Under the pieces are notes generated by a model that was not told the origin of the DNA, did no database searches, and worked only from the letters and a program-made list of their open reading frames with translations. Below, in pieces: positions 44,150-53,692 of a stretch of 64,000 bases of DNA. The position numbers and the translations under genes were made by a program. The stretch is from positions 1,178,001 through 1,242,000 of the forward strand of contig NZ_KB907786.1 of NCBI RefSeq assembly GCF_000382205.1, in the 5' to 3' direction. Within the stretch, counting starts at the first letter, position 1. Each line of letters opens with the position of its first letter. This DNA comes from Dyadobacter beijingensis DSM 21582. Its GTDB lineage: Bacteria; Bacteroidota; Bacteroidia; Cytophagales; Spirosomataceae.

Positions 44150-45160
44150 ATGAACAAAAAACATATATCACCGGAGCTCCTCAAACGGTACGTCGATGGG
44201 CAGTGCACACCGGAAGAAGCATTTCAGGTAGACGAATGGTACGCGTCGCTCCCGGAGGAGACCGGCAGCGGGGCGGCGTTCGACCAGCCGCGACATCTAA
44301 GCAGGGTGCAGGACGAAATCCGCCGCCAGGCGCCGGGGGATGCGCCGGTGGTGCCATTACGCCCGTCGCAGGGTCGTCAGGCCCCGTTGCGCGTTTTCAT
44401 GAATTACGCGGCAGCGGTGGTATTGCTGATCGGAGGGCTGGTGACCTGGTATTTGTTGTCCCAAAACAAATCCATTTTCCGGCACGGTGCCGACACCATT
44501 GCCATTGTGAATAAAACGCGGCAGGTCCGCAAGCATGCATTCCCCGACGGCTCCGAAGCCTGGCTGAATCCCGGTACCCGCATTACCTACGCGAAAGACG
44601 ATTTCCAGGGCGATTCCCGCGAGGTTTCCCTCGAAGGCGAGGCGTTTTTTGAGGTGACGCACGACGCGTCGCGCCCCTTCTACGTACACAGCGAATCGGT
44701 GCAGGTGAAGGTGCTCGGCACGAGCTTCAATGTGCGGGCCAACAAGGGCGAGGCGGAATATGAGGTGTCGGTGGTAACGGGCAAAGTGTCCGTCACGGCC
44801 GACAAGGGCAGGGAGGTGATGCTCCTGCCGCACCAGCAAGCGGTTTTCAAGGTGGCGTCGGGCGAGCTGGTGAGCGCACAGGTGCCGGAAACGGCCCAGA
44901 AAGCGCCGGTATGGCAGCCGGTGTCGCTCACATTCCGCGATGCGAAGCTGGGGGAGGTCGTGAAAAGGCTCGAAGAACAGTTTGACGTCAAGATCCGCCT
45001 GGACAACCCTAATCTCGAAAATTGCCGTGTAAAAGCCACTTTCGACCATAACAGGTTATCGGAAATCCTGGAAATGACGATGCAGATCGTGGATGCGAAC
45101 TACCAGATGCAAAATGACGAAATCGTGATCCGCGGCGAGGGATGTGCCGCTTCGGAATAG
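44150..45160 (+). CDS. FecR-type anti-sigma factor
   Basis: A 336-residue single-pass inner-membrane protein. The N-terminal cytoplasmic part (residues 1-80) is the sigma-binding domain, one helix spans about residues 83-103 (NYAAAVVLLIGGLVTWYLL), and the periplasmic part has the FecR domain (KHAFPDGSEAWLNPGTRITY, then EVSLEGEAFFEVTHDASRPF, VLGTSFNVRA) and a C-terminal DUF4974-type domain (LTFRDAKLGEVVKRLEEQF). It receives a signal from the STN domain of the SusC protein downstream and releases the sigma factor. It is divergent from the sigma gene. Confidence 0.95.
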   Translation: MNKKHISPELLKRYVDGQCTPEEAFQVDEWYASLPEETGSGAAFDQPRHLSRVQDEIRRQAPGDAPVVPLRPSQGRQAPLRVFMNYAAAVVLLIGGLVTWYLLSQNKSIFRHGADTIAIVNKTRQVRKHAFPDGSEAWLNPGTRITYAKDDFQGDSREVSLEGEAFFEVTHDASRPFYVHSESVQVKVLGTSFNVRANKGEAEYEVSVVTGKVSVTADKGREVMLLPHQQAVFKVASGELVSAQVPETAQKAPVWQPVSLTFRDAKLGEVVKRLEEQFDVKIRLDNPNLENCRVKATFDHNRLSEILEMTMQIVDANYQMQNDEIVIRGEGCAASE

Positions 45161-45200
45161 CATTTAAACCCAACCATACCTAACACCAATCTACGCCCTT

Positions 45201-45312
45201 ATGAAGAGATCCAGACAACTGAAATAATACCGGCTTCAAAAAAAATCAGGAGTGTTGGAGCCACCCCTGATCCTGAACGAAGACCTTGATGGATCATCAC
45301 TGGCAGGTGATG
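45201..45312 (+). promoter_or_regulatory. SusC leader region with an 8-codon frame and two hairpins
   Basis: Between fecR and susC lie an 8-codon frame (45201-45227, MKRSRQLK), then a 9-bp hairpin TCAGGAGTG / CACCCCTGA (one mismatch, about 45246-45270), then a 6-bp hairpin CATCAC / GTGATG (45295-45312) and the SusC start at 45351. No TAnnTTTG box is seen, which suits an ECF-sigma promoter of unknown sequence. A role in attenuation or translation control is possible but not shown. Confidence 0.35.
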
Positions 45313-45350
45313 CAAGGCGTCCTATTGTTCATATTAACCATTTCAAACTT

Positions 45351-48300
45351 ATGTACTTTTTTCTAAAAAGCAAGACGGCATACCATATTATGCGGTTATC
45401 GATTTTACAGCTTTTCCTGATCGGGATGATCGCGGCGGGCGGGTATGCGCGGAACATCAGCGCGCAGGACCTGCTGGCCAGGAATGTGAGCATCCAGGTT
45501 GAAAATATCACGCTGGGGAATGCGCTCGACCGGTTGGAAAACCTGGCCGGCGTCCGTTTCGCGTACAGCCGGAGCATTATCCCCGTCCGCACGAAGGTGA
45601 GCCTCAATGCGAGCAACGAAAAATTGTCGGCCGTGCTCGAAAAGCTCCTAGCGCCGTTACAGATCGAATACCAGCCCGGCGACGGTCAGATTATCCTCAA
45701 ACGAAGCCGCAAAGTGTCGTTTTCGCAGGAAATGCTGCCATCAGGTGCTGCACAGACGGTCGCGGTCGCGGGTGTGGCCGATATCCGGCTCAGCGGTACT
45801 GTCGTGGACGACAAGGGCGAAAAACTCCCCGGCGTAAGCGTTGTGCTGAAAGGCTCGCAGCGCGGTACCGTGACGGACGAGCAGGGCGCTTATACCCTCG
45901 ACATTCCGGGCGATCAGCCGGCTGCCGCCGTACTCATATTTTCGTTCGTCGGCTACCTGTCGCAGGAAGTGCCGGTGGGCAACCAGACGGTCGTGGACCT
46001 GACTTTGAAAGTGGATTCGAAGTCGCTGGAAGAGGTGGTGGTGGTAGGGTATGGTACGCAATCCAAAAAGAACATTACCGGTTCGGTGGCGACGGTGCAG
46101 GGCTCGGAAATTACGCGCAGCCCGCAGGCCAACGTGTCGAACTCGTTTGCGGGCCGGCTGCCGGGCCTGATCGCCAATAACCGCTCCGGCGAGCCGGGTT
46201 CGGACGGGTCGAATATATTGATCCGCGGGCGTGCCACGACGGGCAACAGCAATCCGTTGATCGTCATCGACGGTATCGCCAATGCGATCGGCGGGCTGGA
46301 CCGCCTCAATCCGAACGACATCGAGAGCATTTCGGTGCTGAAAGACGCTTCGGCAGCCATTTACGGCGCGCAGGCAGCGAACGGGGTTATTTTGATTACC
46401 ACCAAAAAAGGGCTCGCCGGCAAGCCGCGATTCGACTATTCCTTCAACCAGGGCTTTGTGCAGCCCACGCGCCTGCCCAGGTTTGTGGACGCGCCTACGT
46501 ACGCGGGAATCCTGAACACGATCGACTACTACCGCAACCCGACCGGCGGCATGAACCAGCGGTACAGCGACGCCGAGATCCAGCAATTCCGCGACGGCTC
46601 CGACCCGATCAATTACCCCAATACCAACTGGGTGAAAGAGCTCATGAAGCCCGTGGCGAAGCAAAACCAGCATAACCTGTCGGTGTCGGGCGGGACGGAG
46701 AAGATCAACTACTTCGTGTCGGCCGGGACTTTGTACCAGGACGGCCTTTACCGCAACGGCGTGAACAAATACCGCCAGTACAGCGTCCGTTCCAACATTA
46801 ATGTGAATGTAAACGACAAGCTCAGCTTCGGTATACAGCTGGCCACGCGCCGCGAAAACCGCAGCTACATTGCCGGTTTCGGGGCGAGTAACGTTTTTGA
46901 ATTTTTATACAGGACCTATCCCACACTGCCGGCCTATTACCCCGACGGGAAACTGGGCGCAGGCGTAGAGCAGGGCAAGAACCCCATCGCGATGGCGACG
47001 CTGGCCGGTACCAACAACAGCCCCACCACGGTGTCGAACGGCATTCTGCGGGCTAGCTACCAGCTGCCGGTTGCGGGCCTTTCGGTGGACGGTTTCTTCT
47101 CGGCCGACCAGAGCTTTGCGTTCACGAAGGAAATGCGCACCAACTGGATCGTTTACCAATACAACAAAACGACGCGGCAGTACAGCACCGTGCTAGGCGG
47201 GCCTGCCCAGGCACAGATGTACGAGAGCCAGACCAACCGGGCGCTTCTGACAGGTAATATCAAATTGAACTATACCAAAAACTTCGGGGACCATGCGTTT
47301 TCGTCGTTCATCGCCTACGAGCAGAGCCGCGAAACGCAGGAGTTTTTCAGCGCCTCGCGTAACAATTTTATTACCACCCAGCTGCCCGACCTCAGCCAGG
47401 GCGGCGCACAGCCGGTCGACTTCGGGAATAGCGGCAGCAGCTACCGCACCTCGCGCCGGAATGTGTTCGGAAGGTTGAACTACAATTATTTAGGTAAATA
47501 CCTGGCTGAAATACAGCTGCGCTACGACGGATCGTCGGTGTTCCCTCCGGGTAAGCGGTATGGCTTCTTTCCAGGCATTTCGCTGGGCTGGCGCGTATCG
47601 CAGGAGCCTTGGTTCCAGACCGGCAATACGGTCAATGATCTGAAAATCAGGGCTTCCTATGGCGAGCTGGGTAACGACCGCGTGAATGCCAACCAGTTTC
47701 GCGACAATTTCCAGGTTCGCAACGGCGCCTTCTCGACGGGCAACAATGCCAACAATGTGCCGCTCATTCAGTACTCGCTGCTCGCCAACCCGAACATTAC
47801 CTGGGAGGTAGCGAAAAAATACAATGTGGGACTCAACTCGACGCTTTTCAAAAAGCTGACTTTCGACCTCGACCTTTTTTACGAAAACCGCACGAATATC
47901 CTCGCCAGCCGCAATGTAAGTATCCCGGCATTGACGGGCATCAGCTCGGCGCAGATCCCCAAAGAAAACATCGGCGAGGTGCATAACCGCGGCGTGGAAA
48001 CGCAGATCCAGTATTCGGGCAGCCATAACAATTTTACCTATAACATCGGCGGTAACTTTGCATTTGCCAAAAGCGAGGTGATTTTCATCGACGAAGCGCC
48101 CAACACGCTCGATTACCAGCGTGCCACGGGCATGCCCCTCGGCTCCGACCTCGGCAACCCCAATGCAGACCTGATGTACCGCGCCATCGGCGTGTTCAAA
48201 AATCAGCAGGAACTGGACGCTTACCCGCACGTGTCGGGCGCGGGCGTGGGCGATCTTAAATACGAGGATTACAATGGTGACGGCAAGATCGACGCCGCGG

Positions 48301-48797
48301 ACCGTATCCGTTCGGAGTTCAGCAACATTCCGCAGGTTACCTATGGCGTGAACCTGGGCGGCGGCTGGAAAAACCTCAGCTTGAATGTGCTTTTACAGGG
48401 CCAGGCGCGGGTGGCGCAGTATGTGGTGGTGGAAGCGGGCGAGTTCAGCAGCGTGATGCAGTCGCGGGCCGAGGATGCGTGGAGCCCCTCCAACCCGAAC
48501 GGCAACTCGCCGCGTATCGATTCGCGGACGGGAACGGGGGTGAACGGGAGCTATAAAAACACATTCTGGTTCCAGAATACCGCCTTTCTGCGCCTGAAAA
48601 ACGTGGAGCTGGCCTACAATGTCCCAACCCACATCATTTCGAAAATCGGACTGGGCGGTTTGCGGATCTATACCAACGGGTTCAACCTGCTTACATTCAC
48701 GAAGGTGAAGGATTTCGATCCGGAAGGGGACAATGGCAATGCATTCTTCTATCCCCAGCAGAAGATCTATAACGTGGGCCTGAACGTGACATTTTAA
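45351..48797 (+). CDS. SusC/RagA-type TonB-dependent transporter with STN signalling domain
   Basis: A 1148-residue transporter. An open frame extends back to a GTG at 45252, but the ATG at 45351 (MYFFLKSKTAYHIMRLSI) begins a normal signal region. Residues about 40-125 form an STN domain (NITLGNALDRLENLAGVRFA), residues about 145-230 a carboxypeptidase-D regulatory-like domain (LSGTVVDDKGEKLPGVSVVL), then LEEVVVVGYGTQ, the plug (ILIRGRATTGNSNPLIVIDG) and a barrel ending in LNVTF. The STN domain passes a substrate signal to FecR. It forms an import complex with the SusD protein encoded 12 bp downstream. Confidence 0.96.
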   Translation: MYFFLKSKTAYHIMRLSILQLFLIGMIAAGGYARNISAQDLLARNVSIQVENITLGNALDRLENLAGVRFAYSRSIIPVRTKVSLNASNEKLSAVLEKLLAPLQIEYQPGDGQIILKRSRKVSFSQEMLPSGAAQTVAVAGVADIRLSGTVVDDKGEKLPGVSVVLKGSQRGTVTDEQGAYTLDIPGDQPAAAVLIFSFVGYLSQEVPVGNQTVVDLTLKVDSKSLEEVVVVGYGTQSKKNITGSVATVQGSEITRSPQANVSNSFAGRLPGLIANNRSGEPGSDGSNILIRGRATTGNSNPLIVIDGIANAIGGLDRLNPNDIESISVLKDASAAIYGAQAANGVILITTKKGLAGKPRFDYSFNQGFVQPTRLPRFVDAPTYAGILNTIDYYRNPTGGMNQRYSDAEIQQFRDGSDPINYPNTNWVKELMKPVAKQNQHNLSVSGGTEKINYFVSAGTLYQDGLYRNGVNKYRQYSVRSNINVNVNDKLSFGIQLATRRENRSYIAGFGASNVFEFLYRTYPTLPAYYPDGKLGAGVEQGKNPIAMATLAGTNNSPTTVSNGILRASYQLPVAGLSVDGFFSADQSFAFTKEMRTNWIVYQYNKTTRQYSTVLGGPAQAQMYESQTNRALLTGNIKLNYTKNFGDHAFSSFIAYEQSRETQEFFSASRNNFITTQLPDLSQGGAQPVDFGNSGSSYRTSRRNVFGRLNYNYLGKYLAEIQLRYDGSSVFPPGKRYGFFPGISLGWRVSQEPWFQTGNTVNDLKIRASYGELGNDRVNANQFRDNFQVRNGAFSTGNNANNVPLIQYSLLANPNITWEVAKKYNVGLNSTLFKKLTFDLDLFYENRTNILASRNVSIPALTGISSAQIPKENIGEVHNRGVETQIQYSGSHNNFTYNIGGNFAFAKSEVIFIDEAPNTLDYQRATGMPLGSDLGNPNADLMYRAIGVFKNQQELDAYPHVSGAGVGDLKYEDYNGDGKIDAADRIRSEFSNIPQVTYGVNLGGGWKNLSLNVLLQGQARVAQYVVVEAGEFSSVMQSRAEDAWSPSNPNGNSPRIDSRTGTGVNGSYKNTFWFQNTAFLRLKNVELAYNVPTHIISKIGLGGLRIYTNGFNLLTFTKVKDFDPEGDNGNAFFYPQQKIYNVGLNVTF

Positions 48798-48809
48798 AAC
48801 TGAAAAGAC

Positions 48810-50468
48810 ATGAGATTGAATAAACTGATATTAAGCATACTGGCCGGCGCCACGGGGCTGCTCACCGCCTGCGACGACGCGTTCCTCGACACCCGACCGA
48901 CCGACATTATCTCCGACCAGGCCATCTGGGCCGACTCCGCGTTGGCCGATGCGTATGTAGTAGGCCGTTATGTGGGCGTGCAGCTATCGACGGAGGGCGA
49001 TAAGCCGGGTTTCGGGCGCGGGTTCGAAGATGCGTGGATGAGTTCGGTGACGGACGAGTCGATCTGCAACTTTGATAACGACACCTATTTCGTGCAGCAG
49101 GGTAATGCCGCGCCGGACCGGACGGGCTGGATTTCCAACACCTGGACCCGGGGCTACCGCAGCATCCGCGAATGCAACTACGGGCTCGCGAATATCGATA
49201 AGGTCCCGATGAGCGAGTCGGGCAAGAAGCGGTTGAAGGCCGAGCTGCGGTTTATCCGCGCTTACCGCTACCATGATCTGATCCGCAATTTCGGCGGTAT
49301 TCCCGTGATCGGCGACAAGGTATACACGCTCGAAGACCGCGATTATACCGAATTGTACCAGCGCAAAAGCATCGAAGAAAGCCTTACCTATGCCATTACC
49401 GAGCTGGATGCCGCTGCGTCCGGCCTGGCAGGCTCGCCGGCGATCCCCGGACGAGGCTCCGAAAATGCCGCATTGGCATTGAAGGCCCGCCTGCTGCTTT
49501 ACGCGGCAAGCCCATTGTACAACAACGACCAGACCGACGCGGCCAAATGGCAGAAAGCCGCCGATGCTGCGAAGGCGGTGATGGACAAGAATGCATTCTC
49601 GCTGTACAATGACTACCGGAAGCTTTTTATTACCAATAATACTTCGGAAGATATTTTCATCCGGTTGTATTCGCCTACCAACGAACATACCAACCTCGAA
49701 CTCGTGAACGGCCCGAACGGCTACGGCGGCTGGGCCGGCAATACACCGTTGCAGAACCTGGTGGACGATTACGAAATGATGGACGGTACCAAAATCACCG
49801 ATCCGAAATCTGGCTATAATCCGAAGGAGCCATATAAAAACCGCGATCCGCGCCTGACAATGAGCGTATTGTACAACGGCGCCCCTTACCGCGAGCGGAA
49901 AGTGGAGACATTCGTCCCGGGCGGGCAGGATAGCAAGGATGGCAATGAAAACTGGAACACGACGAAGACGGGTTATTATGTATACAAATTCATTAATGAC
50001 CAAAGCCCGATCCGCAATGCCAACCAGACGGCCACCCAGCCCTGGAAATACATCCGGTACGGTGAAATCCTGCTGAACTACGCCGAGGCGCGCAACGAAG
50101 CTTCCGGCCCGGACGCTACGGTGTACAGCGCCATTAACCAGCTCCGCAAACGTGCCGGTATGCCCGATTTGCCGGCCGGCCTCACGCAGGCGGCCATGCG
50201 CGAACGCATCCGCAACGAGCGCCGCGTGGAGCTGGCATTCGAGGAGCACCGGTTCTTCGACGTACGCCGCTGGAAAATCGCCAATGTGACTGAGAACGTG
50301 CCGGCCTACGGCGTCAGGCCCGAAAAGAAAACCGACGGCTCGATCGAATATGTGAAGATCATCGCACTGGCGGGGCGCAAATTCCAGGACAAAAACTACT
50401 GGCAGCCCATCCCGCAAAGCGAAATCCAGGCGTCGGGTGGAGCATTGAAGCAGAATGCCGGGTACTAA
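48810..50468 (+). CDS. SusD/RagB-type surface glycan-binding lipoprotein
   Basis: A 552-residue lipoprotein (signal ending ATGLLTACDD, Cys21) of the SusD family. It has the helical core (RFIRAYRYHDLIRNFGGIPV, a typical SusD sequence), IRYGEILLNYAEARN and the C-terminal ERRVELAFEEHRFFDVRRW. It binds glycan at the cell surface and delivers it to the SusC partner. The glycosidase gene follows 39 bp after the stop, so the three form one operon. Confidence 0.96.
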   Translation: MRLNKLILSILAGATGLLTACDDAFLDTRPTDIISDQAIWADSALADAYVVGRYVGVQLSTEGDKPGFGRGFEDAWMSSVTDESICNFDNDTYFVQQGNAAPDRTGWISNTWTRGYRSIRECNYGLANIDKVPMSESGKKRLKAELRFIRAYRYHDLIRNFGGIPVIGDKVYTLEDRDYTELYQRKSIEESLTYAITELDAAASGLAGSPAIPGRGSENAALALKARLLLYAASPLYNNDQTDAAKWQKAADAAKAVMDKNAFSLYNDYRKLFITNNTSEDIFIRLYSPTNEHTNLELVNGPNGYGGWAGNTPLQNLVDDYEMMDGTKITDPKSGYNPKEPYKNRDPRLTMSVLYNGAPYRERKVETFVPGGQDSKDGNENWNTTKTGYYVYKFINDQSPIRNANQTATQPWKYIRYGEILLNYAEARNEASGPDATVYSAINQLRKRAGMPDLPAGLTQAAMRERIRNERRVELAFEEHRFFDVRRWKIANVTENVPAYGVRPEKKTDGSIEYVKIIALAGRKFQDKNYWQPIPQSEIQASGGALKQNAGY

Positions 50469-50507
50469 CCTCCGTTTTTGAAAAACATTAACCTGAAACC
50501 ATTAGGT

Positions 50508-53500
50508 ATGAAAAAACTACGTTCCATGCTGAACGGGAAGGCACTGCGCCGCCCGTTCGGCAGCGTGGGCGCATTTTGCCTGGGCGCATTGCTGCTCGCG
50601 CAAACCCACGCATCCGCCCAAACCTTTGAAGCCGAGAGCGGCGTGCTTTCCAATGGCGCCGACATCCAGGGATGCGGCAGCTGCTCGGGCGGGAGCCAGG
50701 TGGGTAACCTCGGCAATGGCGCCGTGGTGGTCCCCGTGAATGTGGCTGCGGCGGGTACCTACAAGCTGACCGTCACATACAGCACCGGCGACCCGCGGAC
50801 GATCAATGCGACCCCCAATGGCGGCACGCCGATCGTCGTTTCCTGCCCCGCATCGGGCGGCTGGTCTACACCGGCTTCCATTGCCGTAGGCATCGTTTTG
50901 AATGCGGGCAGCAACAGCATCCGCCTCGATAACCCGAACGGCTACGGCCCGAACATCGATAAGATCGCCTTCTCGCCCATGAATGCGCCGAATATCCAGC
51001 ATATTACATTCGGTACCAACAACCGCATCGATTACGACCTGGCCAACGGGCATTATTCGGTGTATTTCAACAACGTGAAAGTGATCGGCGAAGCCACGGC
51101 CAGCGCCAACTCCGACCAGCTGCACGAGAGTACGGGTTTTACCAGCCGCACCTATTCCTCGGCGCCTGTGAACGACGCGTTCGGCAACGGCACGAAGCAT
51201 GTGATCACGATGACCAAAAGCGGCGGCATCGGCATGCAGCAGGTTTTTTACACCTACACAGGCAAGGAACATTTCTTCACCGAGCTGGTACTGACCGGCA
51301 ACGGTTCCAACTCCTACAAAATGACGCCGCTCGTTTCCAATTACGTGGATATCCAGTCCAATACCGACCGGCGCGCCTTGTTCGTGCCGTTCGATAATGA
51401 TGCCTGGGTGCGCTATGATGCGAAAGAGGTGCGTTATGCCAATTTTTTCAGCTCGGAAGCGGGCGCGATTTACGATAATGCAACCCGGAAGGGCGTCGTG
51501 ATAGGCTCCGTGGAGCATTCGGTATGGAAAACGGGCGTGAACCTCGTGGGCGAGGGCAGAAGCACGACCAACTATGTGGCGGTAGTGGCCGGCTGGACGC
51601 AGGAAAGCATCACCCGCGACAAACGCGGCCACGGCTGGGTGTCGGTAGGGCAAACCGCCTGCCGCTCACCGCGCATTCTCGTGAGCTACGGCGCCGACTG
51701 GCGTGCCGGGTTCGATACATTCGGGCAAGCAAATGCATTGGCGGAGCCGCGCTACATTTTCAACTGGACAGCCGGGACGCCCTTCGGCTGGAATAGCTGG
51801 GGTGCCATCCAGTCGTCGATCAACCTGCCGAAAGCCAGGTCGGTCGTGGATTTCTTCGCGACAGGCACCCCCGATTTCCGCAACAGCGACAATACGCTCT
51901 ACATCGATCTGGATTCTTATTGGGATAATATGTCGGGCGGCGGGTTGAACGGTAATTTCAATGACCTCACCGAATTTGCCAACTATTGCAAAAGCAAGGG
52001 CTTTAAGCCCGGCATTTACTGGGCGCCGTTCGTGGACTGGGGCAAATTCGGCCGGCAGATGGAGGGCAGTACCTACAACTATCAGGACGCCTGGACGAAG
52101 GTGAACGGCAGCCCGGTGGAGCTCGACGGTGCCTATGCGCTCGACCCGACGCATCCGGGTACGAAAGCCCGCCTCGCGATGGTGATCGGCAAGTTCATCG
52201 CCTGCGGTTTTGAAATGATTAAAATCGATTTCCTCGGCCACGCGTCGCTTGAAGCGGACAGCTATTACGACAATACCATTCACACGGGCATGGAAGCTTA
52301 CCGGAAGGGGATGGAATACCTCACCGACCAGCTCGACGGCAAAATGCTCGTGTACGCCGCCATTTCGCCCAACCTCGCGACCGGCCGTTACGCACACATG
52401 CGCAGGATCGCATGCGACGCGTACAAGGATATTAACGAAACCGCCTACACGCTCAACAGCACGAGCTACGGCTGGTGGCAGCAGCATATTTACAACTACC
52501 TCGATGCCGACCACCTCGTTTTCGGCACGCAAACGGACGGCGAAAACCGCGCCCGCTTCGCGTCGGGCATCGTAACGGGTACGCTCGTGACGGGCGACGA
52601 TTTCTCTGCCACCGGCGCCTGGACCGCGAAGGCGCAAACGCTCCTGCAAAACGAGGATCTGCTGAACCTCGCGCACCATGGCACCGTATTTACGCCCGTG
52701 GAGGGCAATACCGGCAACCAGGCCAATGAGGTGTTTGTGAAAACGATCGGTACCAAATCGTACCTTGCCATTTTCAACTACGGCGGTACGGCGAAGGCGT
52801 TCAACATCGATTTGCAGCGTGCGGGCCTGAGCGGGACGGACAATTATTCCACCCGCGAACTGTTCAGCGGTGCGCAGAATGTGCGGCAGGCCGCCACCAA
52901 CGTGCAGGGCACATTCTCCATTACCGTGCCTAATGCCGACGCCGTCATCGTGGAGCTGACCAACACGACATTACCCGTGACGCTCATCAGTTTCACGGCC
53001 GAAAAATCCAATACCGGCACTTTGCTGCAATGGAAAACGGCCGATGAAACGAACAACAAGGAATTTGTGATCGAGCGCAGCACGGACGGCAAGGCATTCA
53101 AGGCGATCGGGAAGGTGCCGGGCGCAGGGGATTCTTCCAAAGAAAAAACCTACGCCTACCACGACCTCGTGCCTGTCGGCGGGGCGATCAACTATTATCG
53201 ACTGAAACAGGTGGATTTCGACGGAACTTCCGAAAACTCGGTGATCAGGCCGGTAAACTACCGCGACGCCGACGAATCCAAATCGCGCATCAACATTTAC
53301 CCCAATCCGGGCACTGACGAGCTGAACATCCGGCTCAACCAGTCACTGGAAGGGAAGGTGATGGTGCGGCTCGTGGATATGAGCGGAAAATGCATGCTTT
53401 CAAGAAGTTATACCAATCCGGCCGAAGTGATTTCGGTACCGGGCATCCGGCCGCTGCGCGCGGGAAACTACATCGTGGAAGTGGAATCCGCGGATGGGAC

Positions 53501-53531
53501 GGTCCAAAATACCAGATTCAGTAAAAACTGA
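50508..53531 (+). CDS. Secreted CBM35/GH27-36-like glycosidase (alpha-galactosidase candidate) with T9SS domain
   Basis: A 1007-residue surface or secreted enzyme. The ATG at 50508 is taken as start; a TTG 30 bp upstream is in frame and possible. The signal peptide ends at QTHASAQ. Residues about 38-160 form a CBM35/CBM6-like domain (EAESGVLSNGADIQGCGSC). A beta-sandwich follows, then a TIM barrel from about residue 425 (GTPFGWNSWGAIQ) with YIDLDSYW, GFKPGIYWAPF and EMIKIDFLGH, where Asp574 is the probable nucleophile, as in GH27/GH36 melibiases. After about residue 830 come a fibronectin-like module (LLQWKTADETNNKEFVIERS) and the T9SS sorting domain (YPNPGTDELNIRL to the end). Sugar specificity is inferred. 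Confidence 0.85.
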   Translation: MKKLRSMLNGKALRRPFGSVGAFCLGALLLAQTHASAQTFEAESGVLSNGADIQGCGSCSGGSQVGNLGNGAVVVPVNVAAAGTYKLTVTYSTGDPRTINATPNGGTPIVVSCPASGGWSTPASIAVGIVLNAGSNSIRLDNPNGYGPNIDKIAFSPMNAPNIQHITFGTNNRIDYDLANGHYSVYFNNVKVIGEATASANSDQLHESTGFTSRTYSSAPVNDAFGNGTKHVITMTKSGGIGMQQVFYTYTGKEHFFTELVLTGNGSNSYKMTPLVSNYVDIQSNTDRRALFVPFDNDAWVRYDAKEVRYANFFSSEAGAIYDNATRKGVVIGSVEHSVWKTGVNLVGEGRSTTNYVAVVAGWTQESITRDKRGHGWVSVGQTACRSPRILVSYGADWRAGFDTFGQANALAEPRYIFNWTAGTPFGWNSWGAIQSSINLPKARSVVDFFATGTPDFRNSDNTLYIDLDSYWDNMSGGGLNGNFNDLTEFANYCKSKGFKPGIYWAPFVDWGKFGRQMEGSTYNYQDAWTKVNGSPVELDGAYALDPTHPGTKARLAMVIGKFIACGFEMIKIDFLGHASLEADSYYDNTIHTGMEAYRKGMEYLTDQLDGKMLVYAAISPNLATGRYAHMRRIACDAYKDINETAYTLNSTSYGWWQQHIYNYLDADHLVFGTQTDGENRARFASGIVTGTLVTGDDFSATGAWTAKAQTLLQNEDLLNLAHHGTVFTPVEGNTGNQANEVFVKTIGTKSYLAIFNYGGTAKAFNIDLQRAGLSGTDNYSTRELFSGAQNVRQAATNVQGTFSITVPNADAVIVELTNTTLPVTLISFTAEKSNTGTLLQWKTADETNNKEFVIERSTDGKAFKAIGKVPGAGDSSKEKTYAYHDLVPVGGAINYYRLKQVDFDGTSENSVIRPVNYRDADESKSRINIYPNPGTDELNIRLNQSLEGKVMVRLVDMSGKCMLSRSYTNPAEVISVPGIRPLRAGNYIVEVESADGTVQNTRFSKN

Positions 53532-53556
53532 TTGGAATAGGTTAAATTAGTAATGC

Positions 53557-53592
53557 AAAACGTCTGTGAACCTGATTTACAGACGTTTTTTT
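53557..53592 (+). terminator. Intrinsic terminator after the glycosidase gene
   Basis: Perfect 11-bp stem AAAACGTCTGT / ACAGACGTTTT with an 11-nt loop and a T-run. It lies 26 bp after the stop and closes the susC-susD-glycosidase operon before the sensor kinase gene. Confidence 0.9.
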
Positions 53593-53692
53593 GTGATGCG
53601 ATATGGATTATTTCTACAAAGGAGGTTAACGCTTTTTTAAAGGCTATTTATTTTATTTAATCCGTAATAAGTCCCTAGCAAGCGAAACGATC

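Noticed and set aside
45252-45350. N-terminal extension of the second SusC from a GTG
   Set aside because: The extension includes hairpin sequence and would precede the signal region; the ATG at 45351 fits the family.
53618-53627. Very strong Shine-Dalgarno-like AAAGGAGGTT before the sensor kinase gene
   Set aside because: No start codon follows at a usable distance; the kinase ATG is at 53693. Considered chance.
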